DNA of 64,000 nt from an uncultured Hyphomonadaceae bacterium. Its GTDB lineage: Bacteria; Pseudomonadota; Alphaproteobacteria; Caulobacterales; Hyphomonadaceae. Below are positions 19,201-27,637 of the stretch, piece by piece; the first letter of the stretch is position 1; each line of letters opens with the position of its first letter. The stretch spans positions 124,001 to 188,000 of the forward strand of contig CAJXOF010000006.1 in the NCBI GenBank assembly GCA_913057945.1, written 5' to 3'. The notes beneath the pieces are model-generated. The model was not told where the DNA came from, ran no database searches, and worked only from the letters and a program-made list of their open reading frames with translations. A program made the position numbers and the translations under genes.

Positions 19201-19587
19201 CTGGAGGGCCGAGTGCGTCTCCTGCAGTTCTTCGATCAGGCCTTCCACATGCCCGGAAATTGCAGCGGAATTCTGCTCGGCGTCTTCCAGTCGGGCGACC
19301 AGACCAAGAATGGTGTGATCCATGCCGGTGATGGCGAGCGTGGAGCGGGCTTCGGTCGCTTCGATGCGGCGGGTCAGCTTGTCGAGTGTGTCATTGGCGG
19401 CGTTCGGAGTCGGTCGGCGATTCTCAAAGGGATAGGCCACCTCATTGGGCCGTGGCGCTTCCACGGACATCAACAGCCGGTTCAGATATTCCCCTAGGGT
19501 AATGCCTTCGGCATGCGCCGCCTCGCGCGCGGCATCACGCGCGCGCTGGTCAATTCCTTTGACGCTCCAGGGCCCCGTCTGGCTCAT
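16210..19587 (-). CDS. PodJ-like polarity/localisation protein with coiled coil, Sel1 repeats and peptidoglycan-binding domain
   Basis: This 1125-residue single-pass membrane protein begins MSQTGPWSVKGIDQRARDAA. A long cytoplasmic coiled coil covers about residues 60-510, followed by an Asp/Glu-rich region (about 530-690) and one membrane helix (about 738-761, LPLYAAASAVVITGAAVGGY). On the periplasmic side are three to four Sel1/TPR-like repeats (about 870-1020) and a C-terminal peptidoglycan-binding-1 domain (about 1063-1125). This order matches Caulobacter PodJ and related pole-organising proteins. The ATG at 19587 is preceded by AGGAGAG; a longer start 18 codons upstream lacks support. Cell-cycle motifs lie 64-108 bases before it. 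Confidence 0.82.
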   Translation of the reverse strand: MSQTGPWSVKGIDQRARDAAREAAHAEGITLGEYLNRLLMSVEAPRPNEVAYPFENRRPTPNAANDTLDKLTRRIEATEARSTLAITGMDHTILGLVARLEDAEQNSAAISGHVEGLIEELQETHSALQSKVQKLEADDSSRENLEALKSLEQALGKLASHVFEESELAQNETQAIKGRVETGFADLTDRVESMEVKVEHTLSDAASRVERAVDQAELRAEGTARELADRLSNLETHVNLRLSGVDKTDERLAGVETRVAQSMERVEDTLTRTQDRLNRAETTTDAALLSLESTFNNLDAKIETLSKTVEPDLADRLRAEFESRFEEIMSTVRSTVDTARAELAEEIARAATGTSEETVADLKSGLDDVREKLTAGEDRQTQDMDKVSSEIERIGDLVGSRMEDFGANLDKRVNASEQRSAEAISQIGDQVATVASRLQARQDKALQTLAGEIDENRKRADLKLSEALSGISERLEEVQTQTAMSLSPIQKAMASLATRLEMLEDTAAPFESAKTEPKDLATMEAINETDRLLEEFQEDDNSSDFLADEYDAEFEPGLPQDSATADGSETFLADWTETDEPAEVEIEVETDAEPQSKAYEEDYGLASDDLDADSGLDNAEDDFYDAFSDTEDDEMAVALDPMAGLDDYEDSRTEARESDIFEEDEFDTDTDTAEEVSALTETEDVAESAPEPEEPAANYIDMARRAAIAASSGRKDTNLSAGTSTDRADKGARLGGNGKLPLYAAASAVVITGAAVGGYLYLRGKQAPAAIAEVAAPADMAAVSVAEADMPQTNDAAITEDALLFEEAGAVPFETETGVSDPELVEPAAETEASIELVEPTPVLASARVEPAKTFAPIPPVGKLANAAATGNGIAQFQLAQQQLADGNLKGGAALMRESADKGLPIAQYTLSKLHEKGTGVPKDLTLARDWTEKAARGGNVKAMHDLAVFMAEGEGGDQTYAGAVEWFRKGAEFGIVDSQYNLGVLYEQGLGISPNLTEALYWFMIAAKNGDAGAPAKVMELSQRVSQEAVNHARFQSEDWRPSRANAAANGRFGAQAWDLGNPAQVRATQLALTALGYNIGSADGALGPDTATAIRDYQSNQSLAVTGSITPELIENLNARAQQ

Positions 19588-19650
19588 CCCCACTCTCCTA
19601 ATAGCGCTCAATTTGCCCGTGATTATTAATCTTCGGGGCAAAAACGTTCA

Positions 19651-19695
19651 GATTCAGAATCGGTGATGACAGGCACCGCATTAAGGGCAGGTTAA
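19651..19695 (-). promoter_or_regulatory. Candidate cell-cycle control region: paired CcrM sites and a CtrA box
   Basis: Upstream of the PodJ-like gene, GATTCAGAATC (19651-19661) is an 11-base palindrome made of two GANTC CcrM methylation sites. TTAA (19681-19684) and TTAA (19692-19695) are separated by exactly seven bases, the consensus CtrA box TTAA-N7-TTAA. GcrA/CcrM and CtrA control many cell-cycle genes in Caulobacterales. The match is seen in the sequence; the regulatory role is inferred. Confidence 0.6.
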
Positions 19696-19766
19696 AGGTA
19701 AAGAAAAGCCCCGGATCTGGTAACTCTACATGAAGGAGTGGAGAAAATTCGCTATCTCGGAAAAAG

Positions 19767-19801
19767 TTTACGTTGACGTTCGCGTAAGCCGTGATTTAGA
19801 T
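19767..19801 (+). promoter_or_regulatory. Promoter and operator of the merR gene
   Basis: A possible promoter is TTGACG (19773-19778), a 17-base spacer and TTAGAT (19796-19801). It is overlapped by two overlapping 16-base dyads in 19767-19788: TTTACGTTGACGTTCG and TTGACGTTCGCGTAAG. Each matches 12 of 16 bases of the site before the second acyl-CoA dehydrogenase. MerR regulators commonly bind dyads near the -35/-10 spacer, so autoregulation is likely. Confidence 0.6.
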
Positions 19802-19808
19802 TTGTCGA

Positions 19809-20291
19809 ATGATGACCAACAAGCTCTCCAAGATTTCCGCTGCGGACTCCCGCACCTACACAATTTCCGAGCTTGCTCGCGAGTTCGGTGTGACGCCGCG
19901 GGCGCTGCGTTTCTACGAAGACAAGGACATGCTGCATCCCGCTCGTGACGGGATGACGCGCGTCTATTCCAACCGGGATCGCGCGCGGCTGACAATTATC
20001 GTCAGGCTGAAGCGTCTCGGCCTGCCGCTTGCGGATATCCGCGAAATTCTCGACCTCTACGTGCTGGATGATGGCCAGCGTGCCCAGATGCGGATGTCGC
20101 TCGACAAGTTCCGCAAGCAGGTGAAAGAACTTGAAATCCAGAGGGGCGATATCGACACCGCTCTGACAGAATTGCGCAAGGGCATCTCCTGGCTGGAAAC
20201 CCAGATCGCCAATACCGGCCCATCTGACGAGAACAAGCGACAGCTTGCGGCGTATGACGAGATTGCCCGCAGACAGCTCGACGAAGTCTGA
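19809..20291 (+). CDS. MerR-family transcriptional regulator of acyl-CoA oxidation (LiuR-like)
   Basis: This 160-residue protein has an N-terminal MerR helix-turn-helix (about residues 15-80: YTISELAREFGVTPRALRFYED, RVYSNRDRARL) and a C-terminal dimerisation helix. No Cys-rich metal or drug pocket is visible, in line with the LiuR-type MerR regulators that control branched-chain amino-acid or fatty-acid degradation in Proteobacteria. It heads the cluster of dehydrogenases, thiolase and hydratase/dehydrogenase. No ribosome binding site is visible, and the candidate -10 is only seven bases from the ATG, so the mRNA may be leaderless. ATG at 19812 is an alternative start. Confidence 0.85.
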   Translation: MMTNKLSKISAADSRTYTISELAREFGVTPRALRFYEDKDMLHPARDGMTRVYSNRDRARLTIIVRLKRLGLPLADIREILDLYVLDDGQRAQMRMSLDKFRKQVKELEIQRGDIDTALTELRKGISWLETQIANTGPSDENKRQLAAYDEIARRQLDEV

Positions 20292-20310
20292 TCTGCGTTG
20301 CCCCAAATTG

Positions 20311-20341
20311 TGCCCCACCTAGCAAATGCTAAGGTGGGGCA
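20311..20341 (+). terminator. Long GC-rich hairpin after merR
   Basis: TGCCCCACCTAGCA (20311-20324) pairs with 20327-20341 over 14 base pairs with one bulged base and a very tight loop. It lies 20 bases after the merR stop. There is only AAATTCATTT after the stem, not a proper T-tract, so it may be a weak terminator, an mRNA 3'-end stabiliser or a processing site within a merR-dehydrogenase transcript. Confidence 0.55.
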
Positions 20342-20407
20342 AATTCATTTAGACGAGCGCGCCGCAGGTCTCTGCGATTTTGACGCTTGATTGACAGGAA
20401 GTACAAG

Positions 20408-22192
20408 ATGCCCCGTTACGACGCGCCAATCCGCGACATGCAATTCATCCTGCAGGAATTGCTGCAGATTCAGAACTACTCAAACTTGCCAGGCTTCGAA
20501 GAGGCCACGCCGGACCTTGTTAATGCGATCCTCGAAGAGGGTGGCAAGTTTGCCAAGGAGGTTCTGTTCCCGCTGAACGCTGTCGGCGACCAGCAGGGCT
20601 GTGTTCGCAATGACGATGCCAGCGTGAAGACGCCGGACGGCTTTCCGGATGCCTATAAGCAGCTGGTGGAAAATGGCTGGCCGCTCCTGTCGGCCGATCC
20701 GTCCATGGGTGGGCAGGGCCTGCCGCATGTCGTCAACATCGCCTGGACCGAGATGGTGTCTTCCGCCAACATGGCCTTCGGCATGTATCCCGGCCTGACG
20801 CATGGCGCGTTCCAGGCGCTGATGGCGGGGGGCTCTGACGAGTTGAAGGCAAAGTATGGTCCGAAAATGGCTTCGGCCGAATGGGCCGGCACAATGAACC
20901 TCACCGAGCCGCAATGCGGCACCGATCTCGGCCTGATGAAGACCAAGGCCGTGCCGCAGGGCGATGGCACCTACAAGATCACCGGACAGAAGATCTGGAT
21001 TTCCGGCGGCGAGCAGGACCTCACTGAAAACATCATCCACCTCGTGCTGGCGCGTATCGAAGGCGCGCCGGAAGGCATCAAGGGCGTGTCCCTGTTCGTC
21101 GTGCCGAAATACATGGTGGGCGACGATGGCTCACTCGGCGAGCGCAATGCCTGTTCCTGTGGTGGCCTTGAAGAGAAGATGGGCATTCACGGCAACGCGA
21201 CCTGCGTCATGAACTATGACGGCGCCACCGGCTGGCTGGTCGGCGAAGAGCACAAGGGCATGCGCACCATGTTCGTCATGATGAATGAAGCGCGCCTCGG
21301 CGTCGGCCTGCAAGGGCTCTCGCAAGCGGTCATCGCCTACCAGAATGCGGTCGATTTCGCGAAAGACCGTCTTCAGGGCCGCTCCCTGACCGGACCGAAA
21401 GCACCGGAGAAGCCTGCCGACCCGATCATCGTGCATCCGGACGTGCGCCGCATGTTGATGGACCAGAAGGCCTTCCTGGAAGGCGCACGTGCATTGACCT
21501 ACTGGACCGCGTTCCAGGGCGACCTGCAGCATAAATCCCCGGACGAGAAGGTTCGGGAAAAGGCCGGTGACTACATGGCCCTGCTGACGCCGGTCATCAA
21601 AGCCTATCTGACCCATATGGGCTTTGAAAAAGCCAATCAGGCACTTCAGCTTCATGGTGGGTCTGGCTTCACGCGCGAGTGGGGCCTTGAGCAGATCGTT
21701 CGCGATTGCCGCATTACCCTGATCTATGAAGGTACAAACGGTGTTCAGGCGCTCGACCTGGTCGGCCGCAAGCTGGCCTCCAATGGCGGCCGCGCCGTGT
21801 TCAGCTTCTTCGGGGAAGTCGATGAATTCATCAGCTCTGTTGAAGGCAATGCCGACATGGACCCGTTTGTCGAAGGCCTGTCGACGCTGAAGGGGCAGTT
21901 GCAGGAAGCCACGACCTGGCTGATGCAGAACGGCATGACCGATTTCAACAATGCCGGCGCATCCAGCCACGACTATCTCCACCTGTTCGGCCTGACGGGA
22001 CTCGCATTCATGTGGGCAAAGATGGCCAAGGTGGCGCTGGACAAGACGTCGGAAGGTGACCCCTTCTATGACGAGAAGCTGACGACCGGCTATTATTTCG
22101 TGGACCGGATGGTGCCGGATGGCGCGGCGCATCTCGCCAAGGTGAAGACAGGTGCGAAATCCATGATGGCCTTGCCGGCTGAGGCATTCTAG
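20408..22192 (+). CDS. Acyl-CoA dehydrogenase, long DmdC/FadE type
   Basis: This 594-residue FAD enzyme oxidises acyl-CoA to trans-2-enoyl-CoA. It begins [19 protein letters not shown], the signature of the extra N-terminal domain of long-type acyl-CoA dehydrogenases, and has the extra C-terminal domain. The FAD-proximal motif is [12 protein letters not shown] and the catalytic base is E441 in [12 protein letters not shown]. Relatives are often named 3-methylmercaptopropionyl-CoA dehydrogenase (DmdC), but most probably act on ordinary acyl-CoAs; the substrate is not settled by sequence. AGGAAG precedes the ATG at 20408 at good distance; the frame can be read from a TTG seven codons earlier. 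Confidence 0.93.
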   Translation: MPRYDAPIRDMQFILQELLQIQNYSNLPGFEEATPDLVNAILEEGGKFAKEVLFPLNAVGDQQGCVRNDDASVKTPDGFPDAYKQLVENGWPLLSADPSMGGQGLPHVVNIAWTEMVSSANMAFGMYPGLTHGAFQALMAGGSDELKAKYGPKMASAEWAGTMNLTEPQCGTDLGLMKTKAVPQGDGTYKITGQKIWISGGEQDLTENIIHLVLARIEGAPEGIKGVSLFVVPKYMVGDDGSLGERNACSCGGLEEKMGIHGNATCVMNYDGATGWLVGEEHKGMRTMFVMMNEARLGVGLQGLSQAVIAYQNAVDFAKDRLQGRSLTGPKAPEKPADPIIVHPDVRRMLMDQKAFLEGARALTYWTAFQGDLQHKSPDEKVREKAGDYMALLTPVIKAYLTHMGFEKANQALQLHGGSGFTREWGLEQIVRDCRITLIYEGTNGVQALDLVGRKLASNGGRAVFSFFGEVDEFISSVEGNADMDPFVEGLSTLKGQLQEATTWLMQNGMTDFNNAGASSHDYLHLFGLTGLAFMWAKMAKVALDKTSEGDPFYDEKLTTGYYFVDRMVPDGAAHLAKVKTGAKSMMALPAEAF

Positions 22193-22327
22193 GTCGCCAT
22201 GATGTGAATTTGGATGGCGCGCGCGCTCTGAGCAGGGCGTACGCGCTATCACACAAAAATTTCATACGATTCCCGGCGTTTTGACGTTGGGAGAGGGCTG
22301 GGAATTCGCCATGTCCGTCGTTACATG

Positions 22328-22343
22328 TTTACGTGAACGTAAG
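22328..22343 (+). promoter_or_regulatory. Operator-like palindrome before the second acyl-CoA dehydrogenase
   Basis: TTTACGTGAACGTAAG is a near-perfect dyad (TTTACGT-NN-ACGTAAR) 37 bases before the dehydrogenase ATG. It is flanked by a further inverted pair GTTAC (about 22319) and GTAAC (22346-22350). It matches the overlapping dyads in front of merR, so the MerR protein is the natural candidate ligand. No clear sigma70 promoter could be assigned around it. Confidence 0.65.
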
Positions 22344-22380
22344 CGGTAACCACAAGCCGCGCTTAAGCGGAGGAAGAAGT

Positions 22381-23547
22381 ATGCAGACCAGTCCCCTAGA
22401 TGTCCCGAAGGCCGCTTGGCGCCAGGATGAAGAGCTCGAAATTTTCTCGGATGCCGTCGGCCAGTTCTTCGAGAAGGAATGTGTGCCGCACGTGCCTCAA
22501 TGGCGCAAGGACGGCATCGTCCCAATGGAAATCTGGAAAAAGGCTGGCGAGATGGGCCTGCTCGGCGCCTCCGTGCCGGAAGAGTATGGCGGCGCGGGCG
22601 GCGACTTCCGCCATGAAGCGATCATCATCGAGCAGCAGCAATGGAAGGGTGTCGACGGGTTTGGCATCACGCTGCACAATGCGATCATCGCCCCTTACAT
22701 TGTGGCCTATGGCACTGAGGAGCAGAAGCGCCGCTGGCTGCCGGGAATCTGTTCCGGCGATCTCGTCACCGCGATTGCGATGACCGAGCCGGGCGCCGGC
22801 TCCGACCTGCAGGGCATGAAGACGACGGCCAAGCGTGATGGCGACGAATATGTCATCAACGGCTCGAAGACCTTCATCTCGAATGGCCAGACCGCAAACC
22901 TGATCCTCGTTTGCGTGAAGACGGATCCGACCCAGGGCGCCAAGGGCATTTCAATTGCCATTGTCGAGACTGACAAGGTGGAAGGTTTCCGCCGTGGCCG
23001 TAACCTTGAAAAGGTCGGTCAGCATGCCGCTGACACATCCGAGCTGTTCTTTGACGATGTGCGCGTACCGGCATCCAATTTGCTTGGCGAAGTCGAGGGC
23101 AAAGGCTTCATCCAGCTGATGCAGAAACTGCCGCAGGAGCGCCACATCATCGGTCTGCAGGGCGTCGGCATGATCGAGCGGGCGATCCACGAAACCGTCG
23201 AATATGTGAAAGGCCGCAAGGCGTTCGGCGGGACGATCTTCGATTTCCAGAACACCCAGTTCAAGCTGGCCGAATGCAAGACCGAAGCGACCGTCGCCAA
23301 GGTGTTTGCCGATCACTGTACGGAGCGCCTGCTCAAGGAAGAACTCGACGCCGCCACCGCGTCCATGTCGAAATACTGGATCTCTGATCTCCAGTGCAAG
23401 ATCATCGACGAGTGCCTCCAGCTGCATGGCGGCTTCGGCTATATGGATGAGTATCCGATCGCACAGATGTATGCAGATGCGCGCGTTCAGCGTATCTATG
23501 GCGGCGCCAACGAAGTCATGAAAATGCTGATCGCGAGGACGCTCTAG
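22381..23547 (+). CDS. Acyl-CoA dehydrogenase, long-chain/isovaleryl-like class
   Basis: This 388-residue FAD-dependent dehydrogenase has the normal three-domain ACAD layout. It shows AMTEPGAGSDLQGMKT for FAD and substrate binding, ELFFDDVRVPASNLLG, and the C-terminal ARVQRIYGGANEVMKML. The Glu found in IYEGT of medium-chain enzymes is Gly here. The base is probably a Glu in AIHETVEYVKGRKAFG, as in long-chain and isovaleryl-type enzymes. GGAGGAAG precedes the ATG at 22381; an in-frame upstream ATG at 22333 would start inside the operator palindrome and lacks a ribosome binding site. It heads a compact four-gene run. Confidence 0.92.
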   Translation: MQTSPLDVPKAAWRQDEELEIFSDAVGQFFEKECVPHVPQWRKDGIVPMEIWKKAGEMGLLGASVPEEYGGAGGDFRHEAIIIEQQQWKGVDGFGITLHNAIIAPYIVAYGTEEQKRRWLPGICSGDLVTAIAMTEPGAGSDLQGMKTTAKRDGDEYVINGSKTFISNGQTANLILVCVKTDPTQGAKGISIAIVETDKVEGFRRGRNLEKVGQHAADTSELFFDDVRVPASNLLGEVEGKGFIQLMQKLPQERHIIGLQGVGMIERAIHETVEYVKGRKAFGGTIFDFQNTQFKLAECKTEATVAKVFADHCTERLLKEELDAATASMSKYWISDLQCKIIDECLQLHGGFGYMDEYPIAQMYADARVQRIYGGANEVMKMLIARTL

Positions 23548-23553
23548 TTTCCA

Positions 23554-23982
23554 ATGCCTGACAGTCATCTCATTCGTGATGTCTTCCCGAAGCCGAGCCC
23601 GTCCTCGACATCGCTTGGCTTTGAACTCCTGGCACTCGACATGAAAACGCTGACAACCCGGGTGCGCTTTGAGGGCCGCCCGGAGTTCTGCAATCCGACG
23701 GGCGTCATCCAGGGCGGCTATCTTGTCGCCATGATGGATGATACGATTGGCATGCTCGCCGGGATGAAAGCGGGCAAGACGAAGCTGCCTTCGACGGTTG
23801 ATTTGCATACCCACTTTTTACGCCCTGTCCGCAAGGGCGTCATCGAAGTTACGGCGCGTTTAAGGAATGTCGGCCGCGCCATGTTGTTCGCGGAAGCCGA
23901 ACTGTTTGATTCCCGTGGCAAGGAAGCTGCCCGTTCCACCGCGAGCCTGACCCTCAATCCGGTATTGAAACCGGCAACCTGA
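23554..23982 (+). CDS. PaaI-family hotdog-fold thioesterase
   Basis: This 142-residue single-domain hotdog protein carries the family motif NPTGVIQGGYLVAMMDDTIG, with the Asp and Gly-Gly of the PaaI/YbgC active-site helix, and the second-half STVDLHTHFLRPVRKG strand. Such enzymes hydrolyse acyl- or aryl-CoA thioesters and recycle CoA. It starts six bases after the dehydrogenase stop and precedes the thiolase, so it probably removes dead-end acyl-CoAs formed in the same pathway. Confidence 0.88.
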   Translation: MPDSHLIRDVFPKPSPSSTSLGFELLALDMKTLTTRVRFEGRPEFCNPTGVIQGGYLVAMMDDTIGMLAGMKAGKTKLPSTVDLHTHFLRPVRKGVIEVTARLRNVGRAMLFAEAELFDSRGKEAARSTASLTLNPVLKPAT

Positions 23983-24009
23983 TTTTACGTTTTAGAAGGA
24001 GCCTCTCCA

Positions 24010-25215
24010 ATGACTGAAGCCTATATCTACGACGCGGTGCGTACGCCCCGCGGTAAAGGCAAGAAAAGCGGATCGCTGCACGAAATCACCGCGCTCAGCC
24101 TAGCGACCCAAGTCCTGCAAGCCATCCGTGACCGGAATGAACTCGACACGTCCAAAGTGGACGATGTTGTCCTCGGCTGCGTTAGCCCGGTGGGCGAGCA
24201 GGGTGCAGACATCGCGCGCGTCGCCGTGCTGAATGCCGACTACGCTGAAACGACCGCAGGCGTCCAGGTTGACCGCTTCTGCGCCTCCGGCCTCGAAGCT
24301 TGCAACATGGCCGCGTCCAAGGTCATGACCGGCGAGGCCGACATGGCTATCGGCGGCGGTGTTGAAAGCATGAGCCGCGTGCCAATGGGCGCGTCTGGTG
24401 GCGCGTGGTCTTCCGACCCGCAAGTCGCCCTCAAGACATACTTCGCCCCGCAGGGCATTGGCGCTGACACGATCGCCACCAAGTATGGCTTCTCCCGTGA
24501 TGACGTCGACGCCTTTGCCGTCGAGAGCCAGAAGCGCGCTGCAACGGCCTGGAAAGAAGGCCGCTTTGCCAAATCCATCGTTCCGGTGAAAGACCAGATG
24601 GGCGGCATCCAGCTGGCTCATGACGAGCACATGCGCCCGGACGCCGACATGCAGTCGCTCGCCGCGCTGAACCCCTCCTTCGCTGGCATGGGTGCCATGG
24701 GCTTCGATGAAGTCATCAAGCAGCGCTATCCTGAACTCGAAGCCATCAACCATGTCCACCATGCCGGTAACTCGTCCGGTATCGTGGATGGCGCTTCGGC
24801 GGTCCTGTTTGGTTCGAAGGAAATGGGCGAGAAGTTCGGCCTCAAGCCACGTGCACGCATCCGCGCCATGGCGTCCATCGGCTCCGAGCCGGGCATCATG
24901 CTGACCGGCCCGACCTATGTATCCCAGAAGGTGCTCAAAAAGGCCGGCATGGAAGCAAGTGACATCGACCTTTACGAACTGAATGAAGCCTTTGCATCGG
25001 TCGTCCTGCTGATGATGCAGAACCTCAACATCCCGCATGAAAAGATGAACGTGAATGGCGGCGCCATCGCTATGGGCCACCCGCTCGGCGCGACCGGCGG
25101 CATGATCCTCGGCACGATGGTCGATGAACTGGAGCGCTCCGGTAAGGAAACTGCTCTTGTCACCCTTTGCGTCGGCGCCGGCATGGGCACCGCCACGATC
25201 ATCGAACGCGTTTAA
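24010..25215 (+). CDS. Acetyl-CoA C-acyltransferase (thiolase, FadA-like)
   Basis: This 401-residue thiolase performs the last step of beta-oxidation, cleaving 3-ketoacyl-CoA to acetyl-CoA and a shortened acyl-CoA. The nucleophile is C91 in [10 protein letters not shown]. The His motif is GHPLGATGG and the second Cys lies in TLCVGAGMG near the end. AGAAGGAG precedes the ATG. The gene is followed after 29 bases by the FadB/FadJ-like alpha subunit, with which it should form the trifunctional beta-oxidation complex. Confidence 0.94.
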   Translation: MTEAYIYDAVRTPRGKGKKSGSLHEITALSLATQVLQAIRDRNELDTSKVDDVVLGCVSPVGEQGADIARVAVLNADYAETTAGVQVDRFCASGLEACNMAASKVMTGEADMAIGGGVESMSRVPMGASGGAWSSDPQVALKTYFAPQGIGADTIATKYGFSRDDVDAFAVESQKRAATAWKEGRFAKSIVPVKDQMGGIQLAHDEHMRPDADMQSLAALNPSFAGMGAMGFDEVIKQRYPELEAINHVHHAGNSSGIVDGASAVLFGSKEMGEKFGLKPRARIRAMASIGSEPGIMLTGPTYVSQKVLKKAGMEASDIDLYELNEAFASVVLLMMQNLNIPHEKMNVNGGAIAMGHPLGATGGMILGTMVDELERSGKETALVTLCVGAGMGTATIIERV

Positions 25216-25244
25216 TCAAGACACAGACGAACGGAATACACGAT

Positions 25245-27479
25245 ATGGAACTCGAAACATTCGGTTGGGACGTCGATGGTGACGGCATTGCGCACGCAGT
25301 CTTTGACGTGCCGGGCCGCAGCATGAACACGCTGACGGCAAAAGCTGTCGCTGATATCATCGCGATCTCCAAGGAAGTCGCGTCCAATGACGCTATCAAG
25401 GGCCTGGTGATCTCGTCGGGCAAGCCAAGCGGTTTCTGCGCCGGGGCGGACCTTGGCGAAATGAACCAGAGCGCTGGCGCCGGAAAGTCCCCTGCGGACA
25501 TGTCCGAAGCCGAGCTGAAGAAGGCGCAATTCGATCGCGGCTTCTCTCTCAACAAGACGCTGCGCGAACTGGAAACCTGCGGCAAGCCGGTGGCCGTTGC
25601 GCTGAACGGCCTTGCCCTTGGCGGCGGTCTCGAAGTGGCGCTGGCCTGTCATTACCGCGTCGCGGCGAATGACAATCCCAAGCTGCAATTCGGCCTGCCG
25701 GAAGCCAAGATCGGTCTCCTGCCCGGCGCTGGCGGCACCCAGCGCCTGCCACGCCTGATCGGCGTTCAGGCTGCTCTGCCGCTGATCTTGCAAGGCGAAA
25801 GCTTCAATGCCGAGAAGGCGCTCACGATGGGCGTCGTCCAGGAACTCGCTCCGTCGTCCGAAACGGTCGACAAGGCGAAGGCCTGGGTCAAGGCCAATCC
25901 GAAGGCGCAAGCGCCCTGGGATGAAAAAGGCTTCAAGGTTCCGGGCGGCGTCGTCCATCGCAGCCCCGGCGCAGGTCAGGTCGCGACCATGTCCAACGCC
26001 ATGCTGATGGCCAAGACCTATGGCAACTATCCGGCCCAGAAGAACATCCTGTCCTGCATCTATGAAGGCATTCAGGTGCCGATTGATGCCGGTCTCCGGA
26101 TCGAGACGCGCTACTTCATCAACACGCAGCAGCGCCCGGAAGCGAAAGCCATGATCCGGTCCCTGTTCCTGTCGATGCAGGAATTGTCCAAAGGCGGTAA
26201 CCGCCCGGCCGGTCATCCGAAGACGGAGTTCAAGAAGATCGCTGTCGTCGGCGCAGGCCTGATGGGCGCAGGCATTGCCTATGTCCAGGCCAAGGCTGGT
26301 ATCCCGACCGTGCTCGTCGATGTTTCGAAAGAGAATGCCGAGAAGGGCAAGGATTATTCCCGCCGTCTCGTCGAGAAGGCCGTCTCGCGTGGCAAGTCCA
26401 CGCAAGAGAAGGGCGACGCCTTGCTCGACCTGATCACAACGACGGACAATTATGACGACGTCAAAGGTGCCGACCTGGTCATCGAGGCCGTGTTCGAAAA
26501 TGTCGAACTGAAAGCCCAGATTACCAAGATGGCAGAAGCCGTGCTCGACACTGATGCGGTCTTTGGCTCGAACACGTCCACGTTGCCGATCACGGGTCTC
26601 GCAGAAGCATCTACGCGCCCAGAGAACTTCATCGGCATCCACTTCTTCTCGCCGGTCGAGCGCATGGGGCTCGTTGAGATCATCAGCGGTGAAAAGACCA
26701 GCGAAGCGACGCTTGCCAAGGCGGTCGACTATGTGCTGGCCATCCGCAAGACGCCGATTGCCGTCAATGACAGCCGCGGCTTCTACACCTCGCGCTGCTT
26801 CGGCACCTATACGCGCGAAGGCATGGAAATGCTGGCCGAAGGCATCAAGCCGGCGATCATCGAGAATGTCGGCCGTCAGTCCGGCATGCCGATGGGCCCA
26901 CTGGAAGTTTCTGACTCGGTCGGTCTCGACACCGCACTGAAGGTGACGCGGGCAACCGCCGAGGCCGCCGGCATCGATCTGCAGACGGATGACCGGACGC
27001 AGTTCCTCGCCTGGCTCGTGGAAGACCAGGAGCGTGTGGGCCGCAAGGCCGGCAAGGGCTTCTACGACTACAATGAAAAGGGCAAGCCGGAACGCCTCTG
27101 GCCAGACCTGAACACGCAGCTTGAAGTGAAGGTGGATGAATGCCCGCCGGATCTCAAGAAAGAGCTGACCAACCGCTTCCTGATCCGTCAGGCCGTAGAA
27201 GTGGCCCGTTGCTTCGAAGAGGGTGTTATCACCGATGCACGCGATGCCGACATCGGCTCGATCCTCGCCTGGGGCTTTGCGCCGTATACTGGCGGCTGCT
27301 GCTCCTACATCGACCTGATCTGGGGCATCAAGGAATTCGTCGCCGAGGCCGACAAGCTCGCGGACAAGTATGGCGACCGGTTCCGTCCGGGCGATCTGCT
27401 CCGCGACATGGCATCCAAGGGCGAAGGCTTCTACGACCGCTTCCCACCAGCCGGTAAAGCCGAGAAAGCTGCGGCGTAA
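25245..27479 (+). CDS. Bifunctional enoyl-CoA hydratase / 3-hydroxyacyl-CoA dehydrogenase (FadB/FadJ-like)
   Basis: The 744-residue alpha subunit has an N-terminal crotonase domain and a C-terminal dehydrogenase. The crotonase part shows [12 protein letters not shown] and the two acid motifs [13 protein letters not shown] and [13 protein letters not shown]. The dehydrogenase shows the NAD motif [13 protein letters not shown] and catalytic His in [11 protein letters not shown]. Together with the thiolase it hydrates enoyl-CoA and oxidises the 3-hydroxy product. The true start at 25245 follows the thiolase stop; a longer in-frame opening at 25167 lies inside the thiolase gene. A strong terminator follows at 27524. 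Confidence 0.94.
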   Translation: MELETFGWDVDGDGIAHAVFDVPGRSMNTLTAKAVADIIAISKEVASNDAIKGLVISSGKPSGFCAGADLGEMNQSAGAGKSPADMSEAELKKAQFDRGFSLNKTLRELETCGKPVAVALNGLALGGGLEVALACHYRVAANDNPKLQFGLPEAKIGLLPGAGGTQRLPRLIGVQAALPLILQGESFNAEKALTMGVVQELAPSSETVDKAKAWVKANPKAQAPWDEKGFKVPGGVVHRSPGAGQVATMSNAMLMAKTYGNYPAQKNILSCIYEGIQVPIDAGLRIETRYFINTQQRPEAKAMIRSLFLSMQELSKGGNRPAGHPKTEFKKIAVVGAGLMGAGIAYVQAKAGIPTVLVDVSKENAEKGKDYSRRLVEKAVSRGKSTQEKGDALLDLITTTDNYDDVKGADLVIEAVFENVELKAQITKMAEAVLDTDAVFGSNTSTLPITGLAEASTRPENFIGIHFFSPVERMGLVEIISGEKTSEATLAKAVDYVLAIRKTPIAVNDSRGFYTSRCFGTYTREGMEMLAEGIKPAIIENVGRQSGMPMGPLEVSDSVGLDTALKVTRATAEAAGIDLQTDDRTQFLAWLVEDQERVGRKAGKGFYDYNEKGKPERLWPDLNTQLEVKVDECPPDLKKELTNRFLIRQAVEVARCFEEGVITDARDADIGSILAWGFAPYTGGCCSYIDLIWGIKEFVAEADKLADKYGDRFRPGDLLRDMASKGEGFYDRFPPAGKAEKAAA

Positions 27480-27523
27480 ATATTTGTCGCCGAATATTTT
27501 CGCATCTCAAGCGAACATTGAAG

Positions 27524-27559
27524 GACCGGTCGTGATTGTTTCACGATCGGTCTTTTTTT
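27524..27559 (+). terminator. Rho-independent terminator of the acyl-CoA operon
   Basis: GACCGGTCGTGA and its near-complement TTCACGATCGGTC form a 12-base-pair stem with a short loop, followed by TTTTTTTG. It lies 44 bases after the hydratase/dehydrogenase stop and should end the beta-oxidation transcript. Confidence 0.9.
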
Positions 27560-27637
27560 GTTGTTGACCCTGGCAACCAATGCGGGAAATGTGTTCTCGC
27601 GATCATTAAAGATCGCGGGGAAAATGGGGAGGATTCC

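Noticed and set aside
22281..22287. A further TTGACGT half-site before the second dehydrogenase
   Set aside because: It has no partner half at the right spacing and may be part of ordinary promoter sequence.
22381..23547. Loss of the catalytic Glu in the second acyl-CoA dehydrogenase (IYGGANE instead of IYEGT)
   Set aside because: Long-chain and isovaleryl-type dehydrogenases keep their base elsewhere, and a Glu in the helix near AIHETVEYV supports a normal enzyme.
23984..23997. A third LiuR-type operator before the thiolase (TTTTACGTTTTAGAA)
   Set aside because: Only the left half TTTACGT is present and the right half fails, and the thiolase is 27 bases from the thioesterase stop, so a separate promoter is not needed.
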